The position numbers and the translations under genes were made by a program. 64,000 bases of DNA from assembly GCF_014297285.1 (NCBI RefSeq), contig NZ_JACOQI010000007.1, positions 1 to 64,000 on the forward strand, given 5' to 3'. This document shows positions 1 through 7,673 of this stretch, piece by piece; position 1 is the first letter of the stretch, and the number at the start of each line of letters is the position of its first letter. Source of the DNA: Dysosmobacter segnis. GTDB lineage: Bacteria > Bacillota > Clostridia > Oscillospirales > Oscillospiraceae. Below the pieces are notes generated by a model. It saw only the letters and a list, made by a program, of their open reading frames with translations. It ran no database searches and was not told the origin of the DNA.

Positions 1-66
1 AACAAGAAATACATGAACATGAAGCACTTGGAGGCGGCTTTGGACGACGCCTCTATTGCCGGCTGA
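1..66 (+). CDS. C-terminal end of an unidentified protein (partial)
   Basis: An open frame enters from the left edge and ends at a TGA at 64-66, giving 21 residues that finish in DDASIAG. Nothing diagnostic is visible and the fragment is too short to assign. It faces the adjacent minus-strand genes and is followed at once by a small minus-strand ORF. It could be chance coding. Confidence 0.25.
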   Translation, partial: NKKYMNMKHLEAALDDASIAG

Positions 67-68
67 CT

Positions 69-170
69 TCACTCAGCCGGAGCCTGCAAACAATTTTGCG
101 CATAAATCTTGACGGAACCCATTTCGGCGTTACATTCCTCGATGGTGGTCGGTGGTTTTTTCTTCGACAT
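69..170 (-). CDS. Small ORF, 33 residues, function unknown
   Basis: ATG at 170 is preceded by a good GGAGGG ribosome site at about 176-181. The product is a short hydrophilic peptide starting MSKKKPPTTIEEC, with two cysteines and no membrane segment. It lies about 100 bases downstream of the minus-strand membrane protein gene and could be the last gene of that operon. No family is recognised. It is called a gene only because of the ribosome site and orientation. Confidence 0.35.
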   Translation of the reverse strand: MSKKKPPTTIEECNAEMGSVKIYAQNCLQAPAE

Positions 171-272
171 GGTAGCCCTCCTTTTTGATTTTTAGTAAAA
201 GAAAAGGGCGGCTACTTCGGTTTGGAAATAGTCGCCCTGTTGGGGAATTATGTTATTGTTATTTGAATAATA

Positions 273-647
273 TTATTCTGCCGCGTCTGTGTTACTTTTA
301 TCTGCTTTCTTCATTTTCAAGGAGCCCAAAATAAAGACAGCTCCGAAAATGAAACAAAGGACAGACCAGATAGCAAGGTCAGAGAAGCTACCGTAATTTA
401 CAATTCCCAGCAGTCCGCCCAACAGATAGAATACTCCGGCAACAATTCCGCCGCCTTTGCTCTTTCGGGTTGCTACTCCAACGATGCCTGCAATCAGCAT
501 ACAGAAAGCAAGCAACATTCCTGATGTTCCGCTTACTTCGCCGTTATCTGCTAAAGCATTTCCTAATCCGGCAGCGCAAGATTGAAAAGCTACTAAAACA
601 AATAAAACCATGCTGATAATTCCGATTACTAATTTTGCCGTTTTCAT
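273..647 (-). CDS. Small four-helix membrane protein, function unknown
   Basis: The product has 124 residues. The start is the ATG at 647, with a GAGGTG ribosome site 5-10 bases upstream. Hydrophobic segments lie near residues 5-27 (IIGIISMVLFVLVAF type), 43-60, 70-85 and 91-108, so it is probably a polytopic membrane protein with a charged C-terminus (KKADKSNTDAAE). It resembles small membrane proteins of the DUF4064 kind, but this is only an impression. It follows the lipoprotein gene by 18 bases, so the two are very likely co-transcribed and may act together at the cell surface. Confidence 0.6.
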   Translation of the reverse strand: MKTAKLVIGIISMVLFVLVAFQSCAAGLGNALADNGEVSGTSGMLLAFCMLIAGIVGVATRKSKGGGIVAGVFYLLGGLLGIVNYGSFSDLAIWSVLCFIFGAVFILGSLKMKKADKSNTDAAE

Positions 648-665
648 GTTGCACACCTCATCTCG

Positions 666-1571
666 TTACGGATTTAATGTAATTACCTCATTTGCAAAAT
701 CTTCGCCCATAAAATCATCAGCATCGTATGCTCTAAACAGGACTTCGATTTCTTCCACTTCGGTAATTCCGTTTTCCTCTAAAGTTGTATCAGACCATGC
801 CATAGAACTAAATGCACATTTTCCGGCAGAAACAGAAGTTGCATAGAATGGGTCTGCCATAAAGCCGTTTACAGATGCGTCATCAACGCTGAACATTACC
901 GTTTTGTCTGTCTTGTTCAGCAAGAACAGATTGGCAGTATAGCCCCATATCTCATCATCTTCATAGCCTGTTACGATAACAGTAACATAATCATTATCGA
1001 TAATCACATTATCAGTAGCCTGTGCTTCTCTCACAAATGCAACAGCGTTTTCTTCTCCGTATGGATAGACATGGATTGTTTCCTTTCCAACAGGGTCAGC
1101 AGACCAATCATTGCTATCATACACCTTGAAAGTCAATTCAATATCTGTGTATTCAACAATACCATTTTCCTCAAGAGTATCGGTGCTAAAGTTGATTTCT
1201 TCGTTAGCCTTTTTGCCAGCAGCTACCTCGCTTGCAAACATTGGATCGCACTGAACACCATTGATGGAAGCACTCTCGACAGAGAACATATAGGTTTTCT
1301 CTGTGGACTTGTTTTCAAGCTGTGCTTTCAGAGTGTAGCCCCACATATTATCGGGGTCGATTTCGGTAATTTTTACCGCACACTCTGCGTTGTCAATGGC
1401 AACAACTTCCTCAAATACGATTTGATTTTCGGTGTTGTCGTTTTCGGTGCTTTCTTCATTTTGAGAAGAAGCGGGGGCATCGTCAGATGCGTCAGGTGTC
1501 GCTTCTCCGCCACAAGCTGCAAGAGATAGCACTAAAGCAAGCGAAAGAAGCAAGGTTACAAGTTTTTTCAT
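666..1571 (-). CDS. Lipoprotein with two tandem copies of one domain
   Basis: The product has 301 residues. The N-terminus is a lipoprotein signal with the lipobox LSLAAC, so Cys20 should be lipidated. An acidic Ser/Asp/Glu-rich linker (about residues 22-50) follows. Two homologous domains of about 115 residues come next: both contain a WGYT motif, then MFSV.(D/E)(D/S)AS(I/V)NG, and later TLEENGI followed by E(I/V)..(L/T)F(K/R).YD. They are probably beta-sandwich modules arising by internal duplication. The ribosome site GGAGGG precedes the ATG at 1571. The gene begins about 60 bases beyond the 3' end of erm(B). Its ligand is unknown. A DUF4352-like immunoglobulin fold is possible but not shown. 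Confidence 0.75.
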   Translation of the reverse strand: MKKLVTLLLSLALVLSLAACGGEATPDASDDAPASSQNEESTENDNTENQIVFEEVVAIDNAECAVKITEIDPDNMWGYTLKAQLENKSTEKTYMFSVESASINGVQCDPMFASEVAAGKKANEEINFSTDTLEENGIVEYTDIELTFKVYDSNDWSADPVGKETIHVYPYGEENAVAFVREAQATDNVIIDNDYVTVIVTGYEDDEIWGYTANLFLLNKTDKTVMFSVDDASVNGFMADPFYATSVSAGKCAFSSMAWSDTTLEENGITEVEEIEVLFRAYDADDFMGEDFANEVITLNP

Positions 1572-1631
1572 TCCATTCCCTCCGTTATTAAAAAGTGTAA
1601 CTTTCCAAATTTAAAAAAGCGACTCATAGAA

Positions 1632-2369
1632 TTATTTCCTCCCGTTAAATAATAGATAACTATTAAAAATAGACAATACTTGCTCATAAGTAATGGTACT
1701 TAAATTGTTTACTTTGGCGTGTTTCATTGCTTGATGAAACTGATTTTTAGTAAACAGTTGACGATATTCTCGATTGACCCATTTTGAAACAAAGTACGTA
1801 TATAGCTTCCAATATTTATCTGGAACATCTGTGGTATGGCGGGTAAGTTTTATTAAGACACTGTTTACTTTTGGTTTAGGATGAAAGCATTCCGCTGGCA
1901 GCTTAAGCAATTGCTGAATCGAGACTTGAGTGTGCAAGAGCAACCCTAGTGTTCGGTGAATATCCAAGGTACGCTTGTAGAATCCTTCTTCAACAATCAG
2001 ATAGATGTCAGACGCACGGCTTTCAAAAACCACTTTTTTAATAATTTGTGTGCTTAAATGGTAAGGAATATTCCCAACAATTTTATACCTCTGTTTGTTA
2101 GGGAATTGAAACTGTAGAATATCTTGGTGAATTAAAGTGACACGAGTATTCAGTTTTAATTTTTCTGACGATAAGTTGAATAGATGACTGTCTAATTCAA
2201 TAGACGTTACCTGTTTACTTATTTTAGCCAGTTTCGTCGTTAAATGCCCTTTACCTGTTCCAATTTCGTAAACGGTATCGGTTTCTTTTAAATTCAATTG
2301 TTTTATTATTTGGTTGAGTACTTTTTCACTCGTTAAAAAGTTTTGAGAATATTTTATATTTTTGTTCAT
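1632..2369 (-). CDS. erm(B): 23S rRNA (adenine-N6) dimethyltransferase Erm(B)
   Basis: The product is a full-length 245-residue Erm(B). It transfers two methyl groups from S-adenosylmethionine to A2058 of 23S rRNA, giving resistance to macrolides, lincosamides and streptogramin B. The SAM-binding motif [10 protein letters not shown] lies near residues 34-43, and the catalytic N-I-P-Y motif near 101-104. The sequence matches the erm(B) of Tn917, pAMbeta1 and Tn6194-type elements as I remember it, with no truncation. Expression is normally induced by macrolides through ribosome stalling on the leader peptide encoded just upstream. Its much lower GC content than the recombinase genes nearby marks it as a separate acquisition. 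Confidence 0.97.
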   Translation of the reverse strand: MNKNIKYSQNFLTSEKVLNQIIKQLNLKETDTVYEIGTGKGHLTTKLAKISKQVTSIELDSHLFNLSSEKLKLNTRVTLIHQDILQFQFPNKQRYKIVGNIPYHLSTQIIKKVVFESRASDIYLIVEEGFYKRTLDIHRTLGLLLHTQVSIQQLLKLPAECFHPKPKVNSVLIKLTRHTTDVPDKYWKLYTYFVSKWVNREYRQLFTKNQFHQAMKHAKVNNLSTITYEQVLSIFNSYLLFNGRK

Positions 2370-2493
2370 GTAATCTCTCCTGAAGTGATTACATCTATAA
2401 ACAAATACAGAAGTTAAACGATTTGTTTGTAATTTTAGTTATCTGTTTAAAAAGTCATAAGATTAGTCACTGGTAGGAATTAATCTAACGTAT
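2370..2493 (-). promoter_or_regulatory. erm(B) leader-methylase attenuator region
   Basis: This 124-base stretch lies between the leader peptide stop and the erm(B) ATG. In characterised erm(B) loci this mRNA segment folds so that the methylase ribosome site is hidden until a macrolide-stalled ribosome on the leader rearranges it. The sequence is AT-rich with several short inverted repeats. The assignment rests on position and family knowledge rather than on a computed fold. Confidence 0.7.
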
Positions 2494-2577
2494 TTATTTA
2501 TCTGCGTAATCACTGTTTTTAGTCTGTTTCAAAACAGTAGATGTTTTATCTACATTACTCATTTGGAATACCAACAT
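2494..2577 (-). CDS. ermBL: ErmB leader (stalling) peptide ErmBL, 27 residues
   Basis: The frame begins MLVFQMSNVDKTSTV and ends YADK, preceded by the strong ribosome site AAGGAGGG. It corresponds to the erm(B) leader peptide on which macrolide-bound ribosomes stall around Val9-Asp10-Lys11, and those residues are intact. The only difference I notice from the commonly quoted leader is Ser instead of Arg at position 7, upstream of the stall codon. A TATAAT hexamer at 2635-2640 (minus strand) is the likely -10 box. Confidence 0.9.
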   Translation of the reverse strand: MLVFQMSNVDKTSTVLKQTKNSDYADK

Positions 2578-2625
2578 GACGAATCCCTCCTTCTTAATTA
2601 CAAATTTTTAGCATCTAATTTAACT

Positions 2626-2865
2626 TCAATTCCTATTATACAAAATTTTAAGATAATGCACTATCAACACACTCTTAAGTTTGCTTCTAAGTCTTATTTC
2701 CATAACTTCTTTTACGTTTCCGCCATTCTTTGCTGTTTCGATTTTTATGATATGGTGCAAGTCAGCACGAACACGAACCGTCTTATCTCCCATTATATCT
2801 TTTTTTGCACTGATTGGTGTATCATTTCGTTTTTCTTTTTGTGCGCCTAAATTTCCCACAATCAC
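2626..2865 (-). pseudogene. Truncated omega (copy-number/partition) transcriptional repressor
   Basis: The first 55 or so residues match the omega repressor of pSM19035/pIP501-type plasmids: QKEKRNDTPISAKKDIMGDK, then TVRVRADLHHIIKIETAK and NGGNVKEVM. After VKEVM the frame runs into unrelated sequence that overlaps the erm(B) promoter region, so the C-terminal helix is replaced by a 23-residue foreign tail. The ribbon-helix-helix DNA-binding residues near TVRVRADLH remain, but the dimer-forming second helix is damaged. The start codon is GTG. It is probably non-functional, although a truncated DNA-binding peptide could still be made. Confidence 0.85.
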
Positions 2866-2907
2866 TCACTTCTTTCTATTTCTTCTTATTCTTATTTTAT
2901 CATCAAC

Positions 2908-2963
2908 AATCACAAATCACTTGTGATTTGTGATAAGTGATTTGTGATAAGTGATTTGTGATT
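2908..2963. promoter_or_regulatory. Omega operator: eight contiguous heptads
   Basis: Eight adjoining 7-base units of the form WATCACW or its complement fill 56 bases. The first two (2908-2914, 2915-2921) are in direct orientation and the next six (2922-2963) are inverted. This is the known operator architecture for omega dimers, located just upstream of the truncated omega gene. The operator is intact although its repressor is not. Confidence 0.9.
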
Positions 2964-2970
2964 AATATAT

Positions 2971-2994
2971 AAAAGCCCTCTTTAAAGGGCTTTT
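2971..2994. terminator. Rho-independent terminator after topoisomerase remnant
   Basis: The sequence AAAAGCCCT-CT-TTAAAGGGCTTTT is a near-perfect inverted repeat with A and T runs on its two sides, so it can act in both directions. It directly follows the stop codon of the topoisomerase fragment on the minus strand. Confidence 0.7.
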
Positions 2995-2998
2995 ATGT

Positions 2999-3258
2999 TT
3001 ATTTTGAGAAAGATATAAAATCAATATATCCCTTTTCCCCAATTTTTACAACGGCATTGTAGGGCTTTTTCTCTTTGTTTTTGATTCCTTTTACCAGGGT
3101 TTCTTTTCCCTCCAGTAATTCTTTTACATTCGTTTTGGTTAGTTTTTTCTTTCTAAAATGTTCAGCTAAAGTAAACTTACATTCAGGATAATTTGAACAA
3201 CCATAAAACGATTTTTTTAATACAATATTGTTGCCACACTTAGGACATTTTCCTACAA
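2999..3258 (-). pseudogene. C-terminal zinc-finger remnant of a plasmid type IA topoisomerase
   Basis: The minus-strand frame encodes about 86 residues starting LVGKCPKCGNNIVLKKSFYG and continuing CSNYPECKF, a four-cysteine zinc ribbon typical of the C-terminus of TopB-like enzymes. It ends with the motif DFISFSK before a TAA. There is no start codon or catalytic domain: homology stops at the 3259-3328 palindrome. This matches the topoisomerase tail often found beside omega and erm(B) in pAMbeta1/pSM19035-derived segments. Confidence 0.8.
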
Positions 3259-3328
3259 GGGGTCCCGAGCGCTTAGTGGGAATTTGTACCCCTTATCGAT
3301 ACAAATTCCCCGTAGGCGCTAGGGACCT
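3259..3328. repeat. 70-base palindrome resembling paired Tn917-like ends
   Basis: The arms are GTCCCGAGCGC with GCGCTAGGGAC (one mismatch) on the outside and GGGAATTTGTA with TACAAATTCCC (perfect) on the inside, around a CCCCTTATCGATA centre. GGGGTCCCGAGCGC is the start of Tn917-type terminal repeats (Tn3 family) as I recall them. The structure is probably two such ends brought together and is a familiar marker beside erm(B). Confidence 0.75.
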
Positions 3329-3391
3329 CTTTAGCTTCTTGGAAGCTGTCAGTAGTATATCTAATAATTTATCTCCATTCCCTTTAGTAAC

Positions 3392-3534
3392 GTGTACTTT
3401 CCTGTAAACGCATTTTATCGACAAATTAGCCGGGATATAAACGAATATTTACATTTCAAGACTTGAAAAACGCCGTCTGAAGAAGTATAATATTAAATAC
3501 CTATAAGCAATAGGCGGTTTACAGGAAAGTACAC
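3392..3534. repeat. Perfect 18-base inverted repeat downstream of the resolvase
   Basis: GTGTACTTTCCTGTAAAC at 3392-3409 is repeated exactly in inverted orientation at 3517-3534, with 107 AT-rich bases between. The pair could be resolvase binding sites or the ends of a small vestigial insertion. No gene is visible in the enclosed stretch. Confidence 0.6.
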
Positions 3535-3554
3535 CTTTCTGTAAAACCGCCTAT

Positions 3555-3555
<1 letters not shown>
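3508..3555 (-). terminator. Strong stem-loop at the resolvase stop codon
   Basis: AATAGGCGGTTTACAG at 3508-3524 pairs with CTGTAAAACCGCCTATT at 3539-3555 around a 14-base loop. The stem reaches the resolvase stop codon, so it probably ends that transcript. It also contains one arm of the 18-base inverted repeat. Confidence 0.55.
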
Positions 3556-4169
<614 letters not shown>

Positions 4170-4236
4170 TTATCCTCCTGTTCGTTTTACATAGACATCA
4201 ACCGTCCTTACCTAATAATTTTACTGTATCTTTGTG

Positions 4237-4539
4237 TCATGGCTTGCTTTTCCCGGCTGAAATACCATGCTTCTTTGCATAGTCGCTTGCCGCCTGTCTG
4301 CGTTCCTCGCTGTATGGTGCGGTCAGACGGAAAGAGAAGCGTCCCTTTGCAATCTCAAACTCCATACAGCCCGTTTCCGGGTCGCTGTCGGTCAGCTTAC
4401 AGACAGAGGGGAAGCGGCGGCTGTACGCGGTCAGCCTGTTCTTCAAGTCGGTGTTGTGGGTGCGGATATGGATAAGGGGGTCTTTCTCGTCAAACCAAAT
4501 ATCGGTGGTCTTTTCCTGCTTTTTCAGTCCTGTTTTCAT
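4237..4539 (-). CDS. Conserved small transposon-associated protein
   Basis: The product has 100 residues, beginning at the ATG at 4539 with ribosome site AAGGAG. It is hydrophilic with motifs IWFDEKDPLIHIRTHNTDLK and FSFRLTAPYSEERRQAASDY. The same small protein recurs next to TnpW and large serine recombinases in Tn1549-family elements, but I know of no tested function. Just upstream, the same frame is open to 4740 and reads CPYCVTGAQKGEF, perhaps the remains of a fused or preceding gene. Confidence 0.6.
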   Translation of the reverse strand: MKTGLKKQEKTTDIWFDEKDPLIHIRTHNTDLKNRLTAYSRRFPSVCKLTDSDPETGCMEFEIAKGRFSFRLTAPYSEERRQAASDYAKKHGISAGKSKP

Positions 4540-4693
4540 AAACTCTCCTTTCTGCGCCCCTGTTACGCAGTAGGGGCATTTTTCGGGTGTTTTCTTCGGC
4601 TCTTGACTTGGGAAAAACGGCGTTTTTTCAATAGAAAATGCTCTGGCGATACATTCCTCGTCCAGAGTGTTCCAATCGTCAAATATTCCGTTT

Positions 4694-4888
4694 TTACGGC
4701 TCTTGACCGTCAGACGCAGAAAAATGCGAATAGTCGGCAAGTATCGCTTTCAGCAGCTTGTCGCGGAATGTTTCTGCGCTTCTGTGATTGAAAAACAACT
4801 CCGCAACGATGGTCTGTCCGTTCCGCTGTGTTGTGATGATACCATCCGGCTGCTTCTGCGCGGTGGTTGTGGTTTTCTTTTCTGTCAT
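4694..4888 (-). CDS. Transposon-encoded protein TnpW-like
   Basis: The product has 64 residues and contains QKQPDGIITTQRNGQTIVAE then LFFN and a C-terminal helix RDKLLKAILAD, the recognisable TnpW pattern. The start is the ATG at 4888 behind GGAAGGAGTG. It lies between the large recombinase and the small gene at 4237. TnpW proteins accompany TnpX-type recombinases and are suspected excision accessory factors, but their role is unproven. Confidence 0.7.
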   Translation of the reverse strand: MTEKKTTTTAQKQPDGIITTQRNGQTIVAELFFNHRSAETFRDKLLKAILADYSHFSASDGQEP

Positions 4889-4967
4889 TGGGTCACTCCT
4901 TCCTTTGGGTGCAAAAAAAGGATTTCCCATAGTTGGAAAATCCCTTTCTGCTGTCGGTTATTCTGTT

Positions 4968-6815
4968 TTACGATACGGGCAGCGCAGCGGCTTGCGCCTT
5001 TCGCTTTGCCCGATATTCCCGCGCCTTGATGCGTTCATACTCCCGGCGTTTTTCAAGGTTTTTCGCCCGGTATTCCTTTGAGTAGTTCCGATGATAAGCG
5101 CGGCTCTTTTCCTTTTGGGCTTCTTCGATTTTCTCCCGCATTTGCCGGATTTCTTCCTCTGTCGGCTCTGCAAGCTGTGTCAGTTCGTTTTCAAACTTGC
5201 CGATATAGCTGAAATATATCCCGATATGCTGAACAGCTTGTTTTGCCCTTTTCTTATCGCGCTCATGCACTTCAATTCTGCTGATAAATTCATTGAGAAT
5301 GGCGGGGGTAAGGTCGGTAAAGGCGGCGTAGCGTTCTATCAGCTTCAAAAACTTATGCGCCCATCCTCCTGCGTCCTCAAACGCGGATAACTGTTCTTTG
5401 AGTTCTGCAAGTTCCGCTTTCAGCGTATAGTATTCCTCCGAATATTTCTGTGACATTTGCTCGTATCGGTCTTGTGGGATAGCACCGAGGGCGTTATCCT
5501 CGTAGAGTTTATTCAGCACCTTGTCAATCTGTTCAAGGCGTGTTGTAATTTGCGGAATACGCTTCTGCTGTTTTTTGCTCTTGTCCGTCTGCTGCATATC
5601 AAGGTTTTTTCGGACTAATGCTTCAAATTCCTCCCGGTTGCTTATGGAGTATTCTGCAACTTTTTTCAGAACATCCGCGATAGTCTGCATGACTAAATCA
5701 GCGTCTATGATGTGCGGGGAATTGCATTTGGGATTTTTGGCTTTGCCCTTGTGGTACTCGCTGCAAAAGGCAACATGACGCTTGCCGCCGTTCCTGTAAT
5801 CTATGCGAATGTGCATTTTTGCGCCGCAGTCTTTACAGAACATCAAGCCCGACAAAGGGTGGATTTCTCCGTCCCCGTTAGGGCGTCTGACAGGCGCGTT
5901 TTCCAAAATCCGCTGTACGGTTTCAAAGTCGGCGCGGTCGATAATCGGCTCATGCACATTCTCGGTTATCTGCCATTCGCTTTTATCTACATAGTGGTTG
6001 CGCTTGTCCCGAAAATGCTTTGTGGTCTTGAAATTGACAACATCACCACAATACTCCTGCCTTGTGAGTATCTTGGTTAAGGTTGCTTTGTTCCATTTAT
6101 AGCGATTTTCCTCGTTCAGCGGTCTGCTTTTCGCTGTCCCTCTGTCGTGCTGTTTGAGGTAGAACGTAGGCGTGAGGATTTGCTCGTTTTTGAGATATAC
6201 GGCAATTTGGTTTCTGTTCTTCCCGCCGATAAACAGACGGAAAATCAAGCGTACCACTTCGGCGGCTTCCTCGTCGATTATCCAAAAATCCTTGTTGTTC
6301 GGGTCTTTCATATATCCGTATGGGGCTTCGGTGGCGATGGGTTTGCCGCTTGCACCCTTGGTCCTGATACCCGTTTTTACTTTCTTGCTGATGTCCTTTG
6401 CGTACCACTCCGACATGATATTGATAAAGGGCGCAAACTCCAATGTATCGGGATTGTCGCTGTCTATGCCGTTATTGACCGCGATAAAGCGGACATTGTT
6501 CCGTCTGAATACCTCCATTGCATTGCCGACTTGGAGATAATCACGCCCCCAGCGCGTCAGGTCTTTCATAATGCAGACGCCTATTTTTCCGTTTTCCACA
6601 TCCTCCATCATGCGGGAATAGGCAGAGCGGTCAAAGAACCTGCCGCTTTCGTCATCGTCAATGTAGTGCCGGATATTGGTTAATCTCTGCTGTTGGGCGT
6701 ACCGTTCCAGAAATGCCTTTTGGTTTACAATGCTGTTGCTCTCGCCGCCATCTCTGTCCTCGTCCCCGACGGAAAGGCGGGAGTAAAGGGCTGTAATTTT
6801 ATTATATTCGTTCAT
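4968..6815 (-). CDS. Large serine recombinase (TnpX-like)
   Basis: The product has 615 residues. The start is the second ATG (6815), seven bases after GGAGG: a first in-frame ATG six bases upstream is too close to the ribosome site. The catalytic serine is Ser15 in LYSRLS. The resolvase domain continues to KDLTRWGRDYLQVGN and is followed by the Recombinase domain with ITEAPYGYMKDPNN-like sequence. A zinc ribbon (CKDCGAKMHIRI ... CNSP, about 330-370) and a coiled coil come next. The Lys/Arg-rich tail after residue 560 is unusually long. It should integrate and excise the element now lying inside virD4, whose broken frame is directly upstream. Confidence 0.93.
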   Translation of the reverse strand: MNEYNKITALYSRLSVGDEDRDGGESNSIVNQKAFLERYAQQQRLTNIRHYIDDDESGRFFDRSAYSRMMEDVENGKIGVCIMKDLTRWGRDYLQVGNAMEVFRRNNVRFIAVNNGIDSDNPDTLEFAPFINIMSEWYAKDISKKVKTGIRTKGASGKPIATEAPYGYMKDPNNKDFWIIDEEAAEVVRLIFRLFIGGKNRNQIAVYLKNEQILTPTFYLKQHDRGTAKSRPLNEENRYKWNKATLTKILTRQEYCGDVVNFKTTKHFRDKRNHYVDKSEWQITENVHEPIIDRADFETVQRILENAPVRRPNGDGEIHPLSGLMFCKDCGAKMHIRIDYRNGGKRHVAFCSEYHKGKAKNPKCNSPHIIDADLVMQTIADVLKKVAEYSISNREEFEALVRKNLDMQQTDKSKKQQKRIPQITTRLEQIDKVLNKLYEDNALGAIPQDRYEQMSQKYSEEYYTLKAELAELKEQLSAFEDAGGWAHKFLKLIERYAAFTDLTPAILNEFISRIEVHERDKKRAKQAVQHIGIYFSYIGKFENELTQLAEPTEEEIRQMREKIEEAQKEKSRAYHRNYSKEYRAKNLEKRREYERIKAREYRAKRKAQAAALPVS

Positions 6816-6858
6816 GTGCATACCTCCTGCGTCCACATAGTTTTCCTTACAGTTAAGA

Positions 6859-7167
6859 TTATGCACCACATCGGGCAGAGCCGTACTCCGCGCCCTTGCG
6901 GTATTTCTTCGCGTTTTTCCCTTTGACATAGACTATCAAGCGGATAATCACCGCACCGACAATGCCGACAAGCAAATCCAACGGGTAAACGCTCGGCAAG
7001 GCGTTTTCAAAGGCTGCGGAAAATCCTTGTGTGATATTCAGTATCTTTGCAGAAATATCCGCGCCGGGGGCAAGCCGCACCGCCTGTCCGACTTTATCAA
7101 AGAGATAGACAAAGAACACATAGGGGATATTCGGAAGTATCAGCTTTTTGTAGTTGATCTGCTTCAT
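6859..7167 (-). pseudogene. VirD4/TraG coupling protein, N-terminal fragment
   Basis: The fragment has 102 residues starting MKQINYKKLILPNIPYVFF, then a second hydrophobic segment (LLVGIVGAVIIRLIVYV, about 65-82) and KKYRKGAEYGSAR. This is the membrane-anchored start of the type IV coupling protein of Tn1549-like ICEs. Family members continue into the Walker A ATPase domain, but here the frame ends a few residues after GSAR, where the recombinase element begins. Conjugation by ICE-1 through this copy should be blocked unless the insert is excised. The start overlaps the pcfB stop by four bases. Confidence 0.88.
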
Positions 7168-7637
7168 ATCTCGCGCCCCCTGTCCATTTTCTTTACCTTG
7201 TCGCGGGCGGCGTTAAGCTGCTTCGCCTTGTCCTTTGCAGCGGCAAGGGCTTTGCGGATAGAGGGCTTTTTCTCCCGGTTCAGCTTCTTTGCGGAAAACT
7301 CTTGAAACGCTGCGGTCATAACGTCCGCGTCCCGGCCTTTGAAAAACACAAGGTAACGGGTCTGCTCGCCCTTAACCTTTTTTAGCGAAAAATCTATGTT
7401 GTATTTCTTCGCCGTACTCTCAAAGGCTTTAATATTGCTGTCGGTGATCTCGATGTTGGAAACACCCGCGTTCTGCTTCATAAGCTGCCGCATGGTCTGT
7501 TTCCCATGCGCGGGTTTGCTTTTCTGCTCCAAAAACTTTTGGATTGCTTTCTGTAACGCCTGTTCGGTAAGCCGCGCCGCGCCTTTTCCCACTTTGACGT
7601 ATAGGGCAATCGTTTTTTGGGTTACTTCCTCCTGCAA
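7164..7637 (-). CDS. pcfB: PcfB family conjugation protein (DUF3801)
   Basis: The product has 157 residues, with TTG start at 7637 behind AAAGGAG. The central part (SNIEITDSNIKAFESTAKKY ... VKGEQTRYLVFFKGRDADVM) is the DUF3801/PcfB fold. The Lys-rich C-terminus suits nucleic-acid binding. In pCF10, PcfB/PcfC-type proteins work with the coupling protein and relaxase during substrate recruitment. Here the gene overlaps virD4 by four bases, which supports the same role. Confidence 0.85.
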   Translation of the reverse strand: MQEEVTQKTIALYVKVGKGAARLTEQALQKAIQKFLEQKSKPAHGKQTMRQLMKQNAGVSNIEITDSNIKAFESTAKKYNIDFSLKKVKGEQTRYLVFFKGRDADVMTAAFQEFSAKKLNREKKPSIRKALAAAKDKAKQLNAARDKVKKMDRGREI

Positions 7638-7673
7638 GGTATCAACTCCTTTCCCGGTAAAGTGCGGCTATGC

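Noticed and set aside
2908..2963. CRISPR-like or iteron array
   Set aside because: The 7-base units are the known omega operator heptads, contiguous and in mixed orientation.
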